In this document: piece after piece, positions 8,403-15,350 of the stretch | Layout of the letters: the number at the start of each line of letters is the position of its first letter | Numbering within the stretch: the stretch's first letter is position 1 | NCBI GenBank assembly: GCA_964571765.1 | Contig: CAZNDH010000004.1 | Span: 47,254 to 111,253 of the forward strand | DNA from: ZC4RG35 sp964571765 | Lineage (GTDB): Bacteria > Actinomycetota > Acidimicrobiia > Spongiisociales > ZC4RG35 | DNA length: 64,000 bases | Reading direction: 5' to 3' | Notes under the pieces: model-generated | The model's database searches: none | What the model saw: the letters and a program-made list of their open reading frames with translations, nothing else | Told to the model about the DNA's origin: nothing | Position numbers and translations under genes: made by a program

Positions 8403-8832
8403 GTGACTCGGCGAGACGGTCCACCCAATTGCGCACCGTCGCCTCGGCCACCCGCCCCAGCAGGGCGCGGTCGAGGATGCGACCCACTGCTCCCAAAGGG
8501 GGGTCGTACGTCCCTCTCAGGGTGAGCCTGGTCCGGTCCATGCCCTCGTTGGTCAAGACCAGATCTGCCCTCAACTGGGGAAAGACAGCGTCGGCACCGA
8601 CCGCGGCCCAGCTGATCGGGTAGACCAGACCCCTCCGTTGGATCTCAGGGATGCCCACCTCGAGGATCACCGCTTTGTCCACCGGGCCACTGGGTCCCAC
8701 CCTGGATCGCAACTCCTCGCCATGGCGATAAGCGACGTCGGCCCAATCTCCCATCTCGGAGCGAGCCTGGTCGATCCGGCGTTGCGCCTCACCCAACCCC
8801 AGCTGCACCGAGGCCGAGTACTCGACGAACAT
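8389..8832 (-). CDS. SRPBCC (START-like) domain protein
   Basis: A 147-residue protein starting MFVEYSASVQLGLGEAQRRI. The pattern of an initial strand, an amphipathic helix, then alternating strands (AVILEVGIPEIQRRG, TRLTLRGTYDPPLGAVG) and a long C-terminal helix ending AEATVRNWVDRLAESL matches the SRPBCC/polyketide-cyclase fold, which binds hydrophobic ligands. The ATG overlaps the stop of the upstream PPOX gene (TGATG), so the two are coupled. Its 3' end overlaps the histidine kinase 3' end by 14 bp, tail to tail. Confidence 0.7.
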   Translation of the reverse strand: MFVEYSASVQLGLGEAQRRIDQARSEMGDWADVAYRHGEELRSRVGPSGPVDKAVILEVGIPEIQRRGLVYPISWAAVGADAVFPQLRADLVLTNEGMDRTRLTLRGTYDPPLGAVGRILDRALLGRVAEATVRNWVDRLAESLTSS

Positions 8833-9293
8833 CAGAGACGGCCCGGTTTGGTCCGATGACTGAAGCCGGAGCCGGACACCATCCCCGATACCTCCTCGAT
8901 ACCCACCGTGACGACGTGGGGCAACCCGGTCATAGGCTGGAGCCCGCCCCGACTCAGGGGCGATCCGATCGCCGCCCGGTACTTGTCGAGCAGCTTGGCG
9001 ACCACTCGGGCCCTCAACTCTTGGTCGTCGGTCTCTCGGGCATTGCCATCGACGATGACACTGGCCCACTCCCCCGACTCCGGATCGAATCGGGAGGCCT
9101 CAACGCACACCTCAGGGTTGGCCCGTATCGCCTCTAGCTTCCGCCCGGCAATGGTGCGGAACACGATGAAGTCCCCGTCGAGGACGAACGACATCGGGGT
9201 GACATAAGGCCGACCCTCCGAGACCACTCCGAGGTGGGCCACCGGGGCGTCCTCGAGCAGGGCCAGGGCTTCTTCGCGGGTCATCGGGTTCAT
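8832..9293 (-). CDS. Pyridoxamine 5'-phosphate oxidase-fold flavin protein
   Basis: A 153-residue split-barrel protein: LLEDAPVAHLGVVSEGRPYV, TPMSFVLDGDFIVFRTIAGRK, NPEVCVEASRFDPESGEWAS and VIVDGNARE are typical of the PPOX/FMN-binding family found in actinobacteria near stress genes. Such proteins use FMN, haem or F420; the cofactor cannot be told here. A ribosome site (TGAGGGGA) precedes the ATG. It is translationally coupled to the following SRPBCC gene. Confidence 0.8.
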   Translation of the reverse strand: MNPMTREEALALLEDAPVAHLGVVSEGRPYVTPMSFVLDGDFIVFRTIAGRKLEAIRANPEVCVEASRFDPESGEWASVIVDGNARETDDQELRARVVAKLLDKYRAAIGSPLSRGGLQPMTGLPHVVTVGIEEVSGMVSGSGFSHRTKPGRL

Positions 9294-9494
9294 TCCCCTC
9301 AGGGTGCTGCTTGTCCCCCGTTTTCCCTACGGCCAAAAGTCCTTTTTGCACCCGCTACCCGAATGACCGACGGATACAGGCGCCGAGCCGATCCATCACC
9401 ACCGGCTCATCGGCCCCTGCCGCCGAGACGACGGTCGGGCTGCGGTACGAGGTGAGCCGAGCGCAGCGAGACTGAATCTGTCCCACCCTGTTCG

Positions 9495-9500
9495 TAGGTT
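9495..9500 (+). promoter_or_regulatory. TAGGTT -10 element of a leaderless gene
   Basis: TAGGTT ends 7 nt before the ATG at 9508, and no purine-rich ribosome site lies between. The 200-bp stretch 9294-9500 between the divergent genes otherwise shows nothing recognisable. Confidence 0.45.
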
Positions 9501-9507
9501 GTCGATC

Positions 9508-9864
9508 ATGGAATGGTGTGAGCACAAACCGGTGTGGGTCGGACGGGTGGCCGTCTCGGCCTGTGCCGACTGCGGCCGGGTCGAGTGGTTCTCCACCTCG
9601 GGGCCCATCGACCCCGCCGAGGCGATGGCAGTGTTGTTCGGCAGCTTCGAGATGGTGGGACCACTTGACGCGCTGGGAGCCCCGGCGCCCCGGGTGCTCG
9701 CCTACCGTCCCCCTTCAGGCAGGAAGCGGTCCAACCTGGACGCCATCCCCAGGCGGGTGTGGCTCAAGGCCGGGCCTCACCTCTGGATGTCCCACGATGG
9801 GGAGACCCTCCTGCTCGCCCCGACCCGACCTCTGGTCTTCGACAACCTCTCCCGGGGGGCCTAG
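9508..9864 (+). CDS. Small protein with possible N-terminal zinc-binding Cys/His motif
   Basis: Unrecognised 118-residue protein starting MEWCEHKPVW. A CEH triplet and a CADCG motif 15 residues later could form a zinc ribbon-like knuckle. The rest is a mixed alpha/beta region (RVLAYRPPSGRK, VWLKAGPHLWMSHDGETLLL). The ATG follows a TAGGTT -10 by 7 nt. Its TAG stop is interleaved with that of the opposite-strand ABC exporter through a shared CTAG. No function is proposed. Confidence 0.6.
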   Translation: MEWCEHKPVWVGRVAVSACADCGRVEWFSTSGPIDPAEAMAVLFGSFEMVGPLDALGAPAPRVLAYRPPSGRKRSNLDAIPRRVWLKAGPHLWMSHDGETLLLAPTRPLVFDNLSRGA

Positions 9865-11666
9865 CCGACCAGGCCGAACTGGGTCTCGTAGAGCTCGGCG
9901 AACAGGCCCCCACCCGAGACCAGTGTCTTGTGGTCGCCGCGCTCCACGATCCTCCCCTCGTCGAGCACCAGGATCTGGTCGGCTTTTCGCACCGTAGACA
10001 ACCGGTGGGCGATCACGATCGAGGTGCGACCCTCCATCAGAGTCTCCAGCGCCCCCTGGATCAGCGCCTCCGAACGAGAGTCGAGATGCGAGGTTGCTTC
10101 GTCGAGGATCAGCACCCGGGGGTCCTCGAGGAGGACCCGGGCGATGGAGATCCGCTGTTTCTCACCCCCGGAGAGGCGGTATCCCCGCTCGCCGACCACC
10201 GTCTCGTATCCTTCGGGGAGACGGCTGATCATGTCGTGGATATTGGCCGCTCGCGCCGCTTCGACCATCTCTTCCTCGGTGGCCCCGGGTCGGGCGTAAC
10301 GGAGGTTGGCGGCGATGGTGTCGTGGAAGAGGTACGACTCCTGGGTGACGACTCCCACCGTGGCCGCCAGGTCTCGAGGGTCGATATCGCGGACGTCGAC
10401 TCCGTCGATGAGAACTGCCCCCTCGGTGACGTCATAGAGTCGGGGTACCAGGTAGGAAACCGTCGTCTTTCCCGCACCTGAGGGCCCTACCAGGGCGGTC
10501 AGAGTTCCCGGCTCGGCGACGAAGCTGACATCTTCGAGGGCCAGGTCACGGGTGGAGGCTTGGGGCAGGGCCACCTCGCCGGTATCCCTGCTCCAGAAGC
10601 GACGCACCGCGGCAAGGCCCTCCGGTTGGCCAGACCGGTAGCGAAATGACACGTCGAGGAACTCGACGCGGCCCCGTGCGGACAGAGCTATGGGCAACAG
10701 TGGGGCGGGGACATCGGTTTCGAGGTCGAGCACCTCGAAGACCCGCTCGAAGGAGACCAGAGACGTCGCCAATTCGACCCGGGAGTTGGAGATCGCCGAC
10801 AACGGGCCATATAGCTGACCGAGGAGGGTGGAGAACATCACGATGGTCCCCAGGGTGACCACCTCGTTGATCACCATCAGCCCGCCCACCCAGAACACCG
10901 CGGCGGTCCCCATCGCCGATACCATGCCAAGGGCGGCGAAGAACCCGCGTCCCACCATGGCCCTCCTGATCGAGTAGTCCCGCACCAAGGCTGCCTGCGA
11001 GGAGAAACGTTCCTTCTCCTCGTCCCAGCGGCCAAACAGGCGAACCAGAAGCGCGCCGCTGACATTGAACGCCTCCTGAAGGATCCCCGACATCTTCGCC
11101 TGGTGCTCCATCTCCTGCTGGGTGACCCGCCGCAGGATCCTGGCCACCCTCCTCGCCGGGAAGACGAACAGGGGCAGGGCGGCCACCGCGAGCAGGGTGA
11201 GCCGCCAATCGGCCTGGACCATCACCACCAGGATCACCATCACCGAGACCAGATTGGAGACGATGGTGACCAAGGTGCCGGTTATCGCCTGCTGTGCCCC
11301 GACCACGTCGGAATTGAGACGATTCATGAGCTCACCGGTCTTGGTGGCGGTGAAGAACCTCAGCGACATCTTCTGCAGGTGGTCATAGAGCGCCCGACGT
11401 AGGTCGAAGATGATCCCCTCACCGACCCGTGAGGAGAACCAGCGCTGGGCCACCCCGACCAGTGCGTTGACCAGGGGGACCATGACCATCCCCAGCCCGA
11501 GGAGGGTGAGCAGCCGGACGTCGCCGGCCGGCAGGGCGGTGTCGACCAGCTCCCGTATGAGGAGCGCCGGAACCACGGACAGCCCGGAGATCACCATGAT
11601 GGTGGCCATGACCCCTGTCAGGTCTCTCCGGTAGGGACTCCCGTAGCTCCACACCCGGGCGAGCAA
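9861..11666 (-). CDS. ABC exporter half-transporter (fused membrane and ATPase domains)
   Basis: From the TTG at 11666 the protein has 601 residues: an exporter-type membrane domain with about six helices (residues 20-300), then an ATPase with Walker A GPSGAGKTT (about 393), signature LSGGEKQR (about 497), Walker B VLILDEATSHLD (about 515) and the switch His in IVIAHRLS. The family is type IV ABC exporters of lipids, peptides or drugs; the substrate is unknown. The open frame continues upstream of the TTG through HHGGWSSYVRYDEERDRPDL, which resembles the usual N-terminus of actinobacterial homologues. A perfect AAAGGAGG site precedes an ATC codon at 11741, so the true start may be that ATC (626 residues). 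A lipoprotein gene lies 21 bp upstream of that point. Confidence 0.93.
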   Translation of the reverse strand: MLARVWSYGSPYRRDLTGVMATIMVISGLSVVPALLIRELVDTALPAGDVRLLTLLGLGMVMVPLVNALVGVAQRWFSSRVGEGIIFDLRRALYDHLQKMSLRFFTATKTGELMNRLNSDVVGAQQAITGTLVTIVSNLVSVMVILVVMVQADWRLTLLAVAALPLFVFPARRVARILRRVTQQEMEHQAKMSGILQEAFNVSGALLVRLFGRWDEEKERFSSQAALVRDYSIRRAMVGRGFFAALGMVSAMGTAAVFWVGGLMVINEVVTLGTIVMFSTLLGQLYGPLSAISNSRVELATSLVSFERVFEVLDLETDVPAPLLPIALSARGRVEFLDVSFRYRSGQPEGLAAVRRFWSRDTGEVALPQASTRDLALEDVSFVAEPGTLTALVGPSGAGKTTVSYLVPRLYDVTEGAVLIDGVDVRDIDPRDLAATVGVVTQESYLFHDTIAANLRYARPGATEEEMVEAARAANIHDMISRLPEGYETVVGERGYRLSGGEKQRISIARVLLEDPRVLILDEATSHLDSRSEALIQGALETLMEGRTSIVIAHRLSTVRKADQILVLDEGRIVERGDHKTLVSGGGLFAELYETQFGLVG

Positions 11667-11762
11667 GTCCCGATCGAGATCGGGGCGGTCCCTCTCCTCG
11701 TCGTACCTTACGTAGCTCGACCAGCCGCCGTGGTGGTAGATAGTCCCTCCTTTGGCCGAAGC

Positions 11763-12596
11763 CTACGACTCGTCGAGGGAGCCCAGGGGGACAGTCTCGC
11801 CTGCCATCGACTCGAGGACATCGGCGGGAACGAACGGCCTCCCGAAGAGCTCATAGCGATACGGGCCTTCGAACCAGATGAGGGTGACTCCGCTGGCGGA
11901 CGCCAGCTTCCACACATCACGGCCCCCCATGTCGAGCAGGGCGCACTCGTCGGCTATCAGCTCGGCGAATCGAGCGCATGAGAATTGGGCCCCCGGCTCG
12001 GCGAGCTCGGCGGCCGTCTCCGGGTCGTGAGCCACCCGGAGCACGGCCAGCTGAGACACCGACCGCGAGCGGGTATAGGGCACCGCCGACCAGATCCCGA
12101 ACGCCGCCGACGGCTCGGCGGAGAGCCGGCCCGAGTTCTCCACGACCAGTTGGGAGGAAACCCACTCGGCGCCGTAGGGGGCGATGGCGGGGAACTCGAT
12201 GCCGGGAACCGCGGCGGCGATCTCGTAGCGGGAAGCCTGGATGTACCGGTCCCCCTGCCGGCGGGAGAACACCGCTGCCACCACCACGTCCGGATCGTCC
12301 AACTCGTCGTTGGCGATGTCGTCGTTGTGCCACTGTAGGGAGGCAACCGTCACCTGGCGAGGGGCGTCCACCGGTGGGAGGGTTGTGGTGGTCACCTTCG
12401 GTTCGTTGATCCAATTCGAGCTGCGGTTACCCAAGGAGAGCAGGGGTGATTCACCGCACGCGACGAGAAGCACCATGGCCGAGATGGCCATGATGGCGAT
12501 ACGAATCCGGGGCGCCACGGTGCGGTGTTCCACTTGGTGGAGGACAACGAGACCGCTCCCGGAGCGGTTCCCCTGCGGCTTGCGCCACACCTTCAT
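11763..12596 (-). CDS. Predicted lipoprotein of unknown function
   Basis: A secreted protein with a lipobox: the hydrophobic run IRIAIMAISAMVLLVAC ends in VAC|GES, so it should be acylated on Cys and anchored outside the membrane. A Thr/Pro linker (TTTTLPP) follows, then about 210 residues with no recognised domain. I chose the ATG at 12596 because TAAGTT lies 7 nt upstream. A GTG at 12518 would give a shorter, more conventional signal peptide. The same-frame ABC exporter follows within 25-100 bp, so the pair may act together at the membrane. Confidence 0.7.
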   Translation of the reverse strand: MKVWRKPQGNRSGSGLVVLHQVEHRTVAPRIRIAIMAISAMVLLVACGESPLLSLGNRSSNWINEPKVTTTTLPPVDAPRQVTVASLQWHNDDIANDELDDPDVVVAAVFSRRQGDRYIQASRYEIAAAVPGIEFPAIAPYGAEWVSSQLVVENSGRLSAEPSAAFGIWSAVPYTRSRSVSQLAVLRVAHDPETAAELAEPGAQFSCARFAELIADECALLDMGGRDVWKLASASGVTLIWFEGPYRYELFGRPFVPADVLESMAGETVPLGSLDES

Positions 12597-12664
12597 CCCG
12601 TCCAACTTATCCTCGATCTGGTGCAAATCCCCTCAAAGTCGCCCAGATCTCCCGGTCGGTGCCC

Positions 12665-13747
12665 ATGAGAGTCCTCGTGGTGAACGGGCCAAACCTCAAT
12701 CGCCTGGGGACCCGGGAGACGGGCATCTACGGGCCGGGGACACTGGCCGACCTGGATGAGGAGGTCGCGGTCTTCGGCGAAACCCTGGGGGTGACCGTCG
12801 AAGTCTTCCAGTCCAATCACGAGGGCGAGTTGATCGAGATCATCCAGCGCACCCAAGCCGACGGGGTGGTCGTCAATCCCGGGGCGCTCACCCATACCTC
12901 CTATGCCCTGGCCGACGCAATCCGGTCAATCGAGCTCCCGGTGGTCGAGGTGCACATCTCCAACATCAAGGGCCGCGAGGCTTGGCGGTCGGTTTCGCTG
13001 ATTTCTCCGGTATGTGTGGCCACCATCTACGGGCGAGGGCGGGGCGGTTACCGGGACGCCGTTCGCCACCTGGTCAACCGGGCGGCGATGCCCTTCGAGA
13101 CTATCGGGTACGGGCCCCATCCCGACAACGACGGCGACCTGAGAAGGGGTGAGAAGGGCCTCGTGCTGTTGGTGCACGGCGGGGTGTGGCGTGATCAATA
13201 CCGGAGGGACACCATCGAGTCCCTGGCGGTTGACCTCACCAGTCGCGGCTACCACACCTGGAACGTCGGCTACCGCACCATCGGCACCGGGGGCGGTTGG
13301 CCCGGGTCGGGGCACGACTTGCTCACCGCGCTCGACTTCGTCCCCCGTCTCGACCTGGGAGACGGGCCAGTCGTCGTGATCGGCCACTCCGCCGGCGGAT
13401 ACCTGGGTTTGTGGGCATCGCCCCGCACCCGTCTCGAAGTGGGCCTGGTTGTGGGTCTGGCACCGGTCGTCGACCTCGATGCAGCAGTAGCCGACCAAGG
13501 CGAACTGGCCCCCGAGGCCGGCCTGCTCCTCGATGCTGGTGCACCTTCGCCTGTGGACCCGGTTGACCTTCCTGTGGTGCTGGCCCACGGTGAAGACGAT
13601 CGGATCGTGCCCATCCGCGACTCCCGGATGCTCGCCGCGGCCCGTGGCTTCGACCTCCTCGAGTCGGAGGGTGGCCATTTCGACCTCCTCGACCCGGGTA
13701 AACCCCATTGGGATTGGGTGCTGGAGCGGATCGAGAAGACGGCTTAG
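12665..13747 (+). CDS. aroQ: Type II 3-dehydroquinate dehydratase (AroQ) fused to an alpha/beta hydrolase
   Basis: Residues 1-~145 are AroQ, the shikimate-pathway dehydratase: NGPNLNRLGTRETGIYG supplies the flexible-loop Arg and catalytic Tyr, SNHEGELIEII follows, NPGALTHTSYALADAI carries the Asn and catalytic His, and EVHISNIKGREAWRS carries the Glu, His and Arg residues. Residues ~155-360 are an alpha/beta hydrolase of the kynurenine formamidase/BD-FAE kind: LLVHGGVWRDQYRRD (oxyanion HGG-W), GHSAGGYLG (Ser nucleophile), LAHGEDDRIVP (Asp) and SEGGHFDLL (His). AroQ is normally about 145 residues and stands alone. There is no internal stop, and no clear internal ribosome site was seen. The ATG at 12665 gives the canonical MRVLVVNGPNLN start. 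Confidence 0.9.
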   Translation: MRVLVVNGPNLNRLGTRETGIYGPGTLADLDEEVAVFGETLGVTVEVFQSNHEGELIEIIQRTQADGVVVNPGALTHTSYALADAIRSIELPVVEVHISNIKGREAWRSVSLISPVCVATIYGRGRGGYRDAVRHLVNRAAMPFETIGYGPHPDNDGDLRRGEKGLVLLVHGGVWRDQYRRDTIESLAVDLTSRGYHTWNVGYRTIGTGGGWPGSGHDLLTALDFVPRLDLGDGPVVVIGHSAGGYLGLWASPRTRLEVGLVVGLAPVVDLDAAVADQGELAPEAGLLLDAGAPSPVDPVDLPVVLAHGEDDRIVPIRDSRMLAAARGFDLLESEGGHFDLLDPGKPHWDWVLERIEKTA

Positions 13748-13756
13748 TCTCCCCCG

Positions 13757-14662
13757 GTGCTCGCCAACATCCTCCGCTCCCTCTTCGGCGGGTTCCTCAT
13801 GGGGACGGCCGACCTGGTTCCCGGAGTGTCGGGAGGCACCATCGCGCTGATGTTGGGCATCTATCAGCGTCTGGTGGCCTCGATCAAGGAGGGCTCCTCC
13901 GCACTCGGCTCCGCCCTCCGCTTCGACTGGGCGGGGGCGGGCCGCCACCTCCGAGACGTGGAGTGGGCTTTCCTGGTCCCCTTGTTGGTGGGGATCCTCA
14001 CCGCGGTGATCGTCCTGGCATCGTTCCTCGAGCACCAGCTGGAGACCCGACCGGTCATCCTCGCCGCCGCATTCTTCGGTTTGGTGGTGGGATCGGTGGT
14101 GGTCGCTTGGGGGATGATCCGGCTGAGGCGGCCCACCCATCTCGTGGTGGCCACGCTGGTCGCAGCCGGGCTGTTCGTCCTCCTCGGTGCCGGCGGCTCC
14201 GAGCACGTCGGGTCACCGGGGCTTCCGGTGTTTTTCGGCGCCGGCGCCCTGGCGGTGTGCGCCATGATCCTCCCCGGGATCTCCGGCTCGTTGATCCTGG
14301 TGCTGGTCGGGATGTATGCCGCGGCCCTGGGGGCGGTCACTGCTCGCGACTGGACTGCGGTACTTGCCCTGGCCCTTGGTGCCGTGGTCGGGCTGGCCGT
14401 CTTCTCCCAGCTGCTCCACCGTGCTCTGGAGCGTCATCACGACCTGGTGGTGGCGGCGATGGTGGGGCTGATGGCCGGCTCCCTCCGCATCCTCTGGCCG
14501 TGGCCGGAGGGAGTGCGGAGTGCAGCCCTCGCGGTTCCCGGCGCCGACTGGCCCGGAGCCCTGCTCGCTTCCCTGCTCGGGGCGGCGACCGTCTACCTGA
14601 TAACCCATCTCGCCGGCTCCCGAACCAGCCCCAACCCGGTAGAGGCCACCTCGGCCGGGTAG
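13757..14662 (+). CDS. DUF368 membrane protein, likely polyprenyl-phosphate carrier recycler (PopT-like)
   Basis: A 301-residue polytopic membrane protein with about eight helices and an internal repeat. MGTADLVPGVSGGTIALMLG in the first half and MILPGISGSLILVLVGMY in the second are the paired PG-(V/I)-SG signatures of DUF368. Members of this family (PopT) have been reported to return undecaprenyl phosphate across the membrane for cell-wall synthesis; assigning that role here is by family. The GTG start lies 6 nt after TAGTCT, which overlaps the stop codon of the AroQ fusion. Confidence 0.9.
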   Translation: MLANILRSLFGGFLMGTADLVPGVSGGTIALMLGIYQRLVASIKEGSSALGSALRFDWAGAGRHLRDVEWAFLVPLLVGILTAVIVLASFLEHQLETRPVILAAAFFGLVVGSVVVAWGMIRLRRPTHLVVATLVAAGLFVLLGAGGSEHVGSPGLPVFFGAGALAVCAMILPGISGSLILVLVGMYAAALGAVTARDWTAVLALALGAVVGLAVFSQLLHRALERHHDLVVAAMVGLMAGSLRILWPWPEGVRSAALAVPGADWPGALLASLLGAATVYLITHLAGSRTSPNPVEATSAG

Positions 14663-14668
14663 ACATAC

Positions 14669-14677
14669 TTATCCACA
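14669..14677 (+). promoter_or_regulatory. Single DnaA-box-like nonamer TTATCCACA
   Basis: TTATCCACA is the strict DnaA-box consensus. It lies alone in the 69-bp gap before the transglycosylase-like gene, 55 bp upstream of its ATG. There is no cluster and no AT-rich unwinding region, so this is not an origin. It may be a regulatory site or chance. Confidence 0.3.
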
Positions 14678-14701
14678 GTTCGGTAGGGTTTTCCACCTGG
14701 G

Positions 14702-14719
14702 AGCGGCGTCAGCGCCGCT
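14702..14719 (+). promoter_or_regulatory. 5'-leader hairpin just before the ribosome site
   Basis: AGCGGCG-TCAG-CGCCGCT forms a perfect 7-bp stem with a 4-nt loop. The TGGAGT ribosome site follows directly and the ATG is at 14732. Placement suggests control of translation initiation or message stability. Confidence 0.45.
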
Positions 14720-14731
14720 TGGAGTCAACCG

Positions 14732-15325
14732 ATGCGCTCGAGACGTCTTTCCTTCCTCGCCGGGTGGATGGCTGTGGCCCTCCTGGCCGCCGCCGGCTTC
14801 GCCGCGTTCGGGAGTCCCGGTCCCAACTCCGAGCAGGCTCGCATCGAGGCAGCGGCGGCCTCGATGGGCCACACTGCCGGCGCCTACGCCGGCCTGGGGT
14901 TCGCCCAACTCGGGTCGCCGGCGACTGCCACCGTAGAACTCGCTCCTGGTGAGACAGCCACCCCGGCGACCATGGCCGACGCCGCCGCCGACGGGCAGTC
15001 CCGTGCCTCGGGGACCATTGCCGCCGGCACCGGCTGGCTTTCCGAGGTGGAGGTACGGGCTCTGGTCAGGCTGTACTTTGAGCCGGCCGATGTCAACAGG
15101 GCGGTCCGTGTCGCCTGGTGTGAGTCCCGTTTCGACCCCAAGGCGACCGATCTGCGCACCGGGGCGATGGGGCTGTTCAAGCATCTCCCCCGCTACTGGG
15201 AAGACCGGGCGGTCAAAGCCGGGTTCGCCGGCGCCGACCCCACCGACCCGGAGGCTTCGATCGCAGCCGCCGCCTGGGCTGTCTACCAGGAGGGCGGTTG
15301 GGACACCTTCGTCTGTCGAGGCTGA
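14732..15325 (+). CDS. Secreted lytic-transglycosylase-like protein
   Basis: A 197-residue protein with a signal-peptide-like N-terminus (MRSRRLSFLAGWMAVALLAA, hydrophobic core 8-25), an Ala-rich spacer to about residue 105, and a C-terminal SLT/lysozyme-like domain: VRVAWCESRFDPKATD contains the catalytic Glu, then GAMGLFKHLPRYWEDRA and SIAAAAWAVYQEGGWDTFVC. The two Cys residues (CES and FVC) could form a disulfide. The product should cut peptidoglycan glycan strands outside the cell. A TGGAGT site precedes the ATG and a hairpin precedes that. Confidence 0.85.
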   Translation: MRSRRLSFLAGWMAVALLAAAGFAAFGSPGPNSEQARIEAAAASMGHTAGAYAGLGFAQLGSPATATVELAPGETATPATMADAAADGQSRASGTIAAGTGWLSEVEVRALVRLYFEPADVNRAVRVAWCESRFDPKATDLRTGAMGLFKHLPRYWEDRAVKAGFAGADPTDPEASIAAAAWAVYQEGGWDTFVCRG

Positions 15326-15350
15326 ACCAGGGCCGAGCACCAGCGAGATA

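Noticed and set aside
12926..14206. Minus-strand open frame of 426 residues, His/Gly/Asp-rich
   Set aside because: It is antisense to the AroQ-hydrolase fusion and the DUF368 gene, and shows no domain.
14669..14677. TTATCCACA considered as part of a replication origin
   Set aside because: There is a single box, no AT-rich region and no dnaA or dnaN gene nearby.
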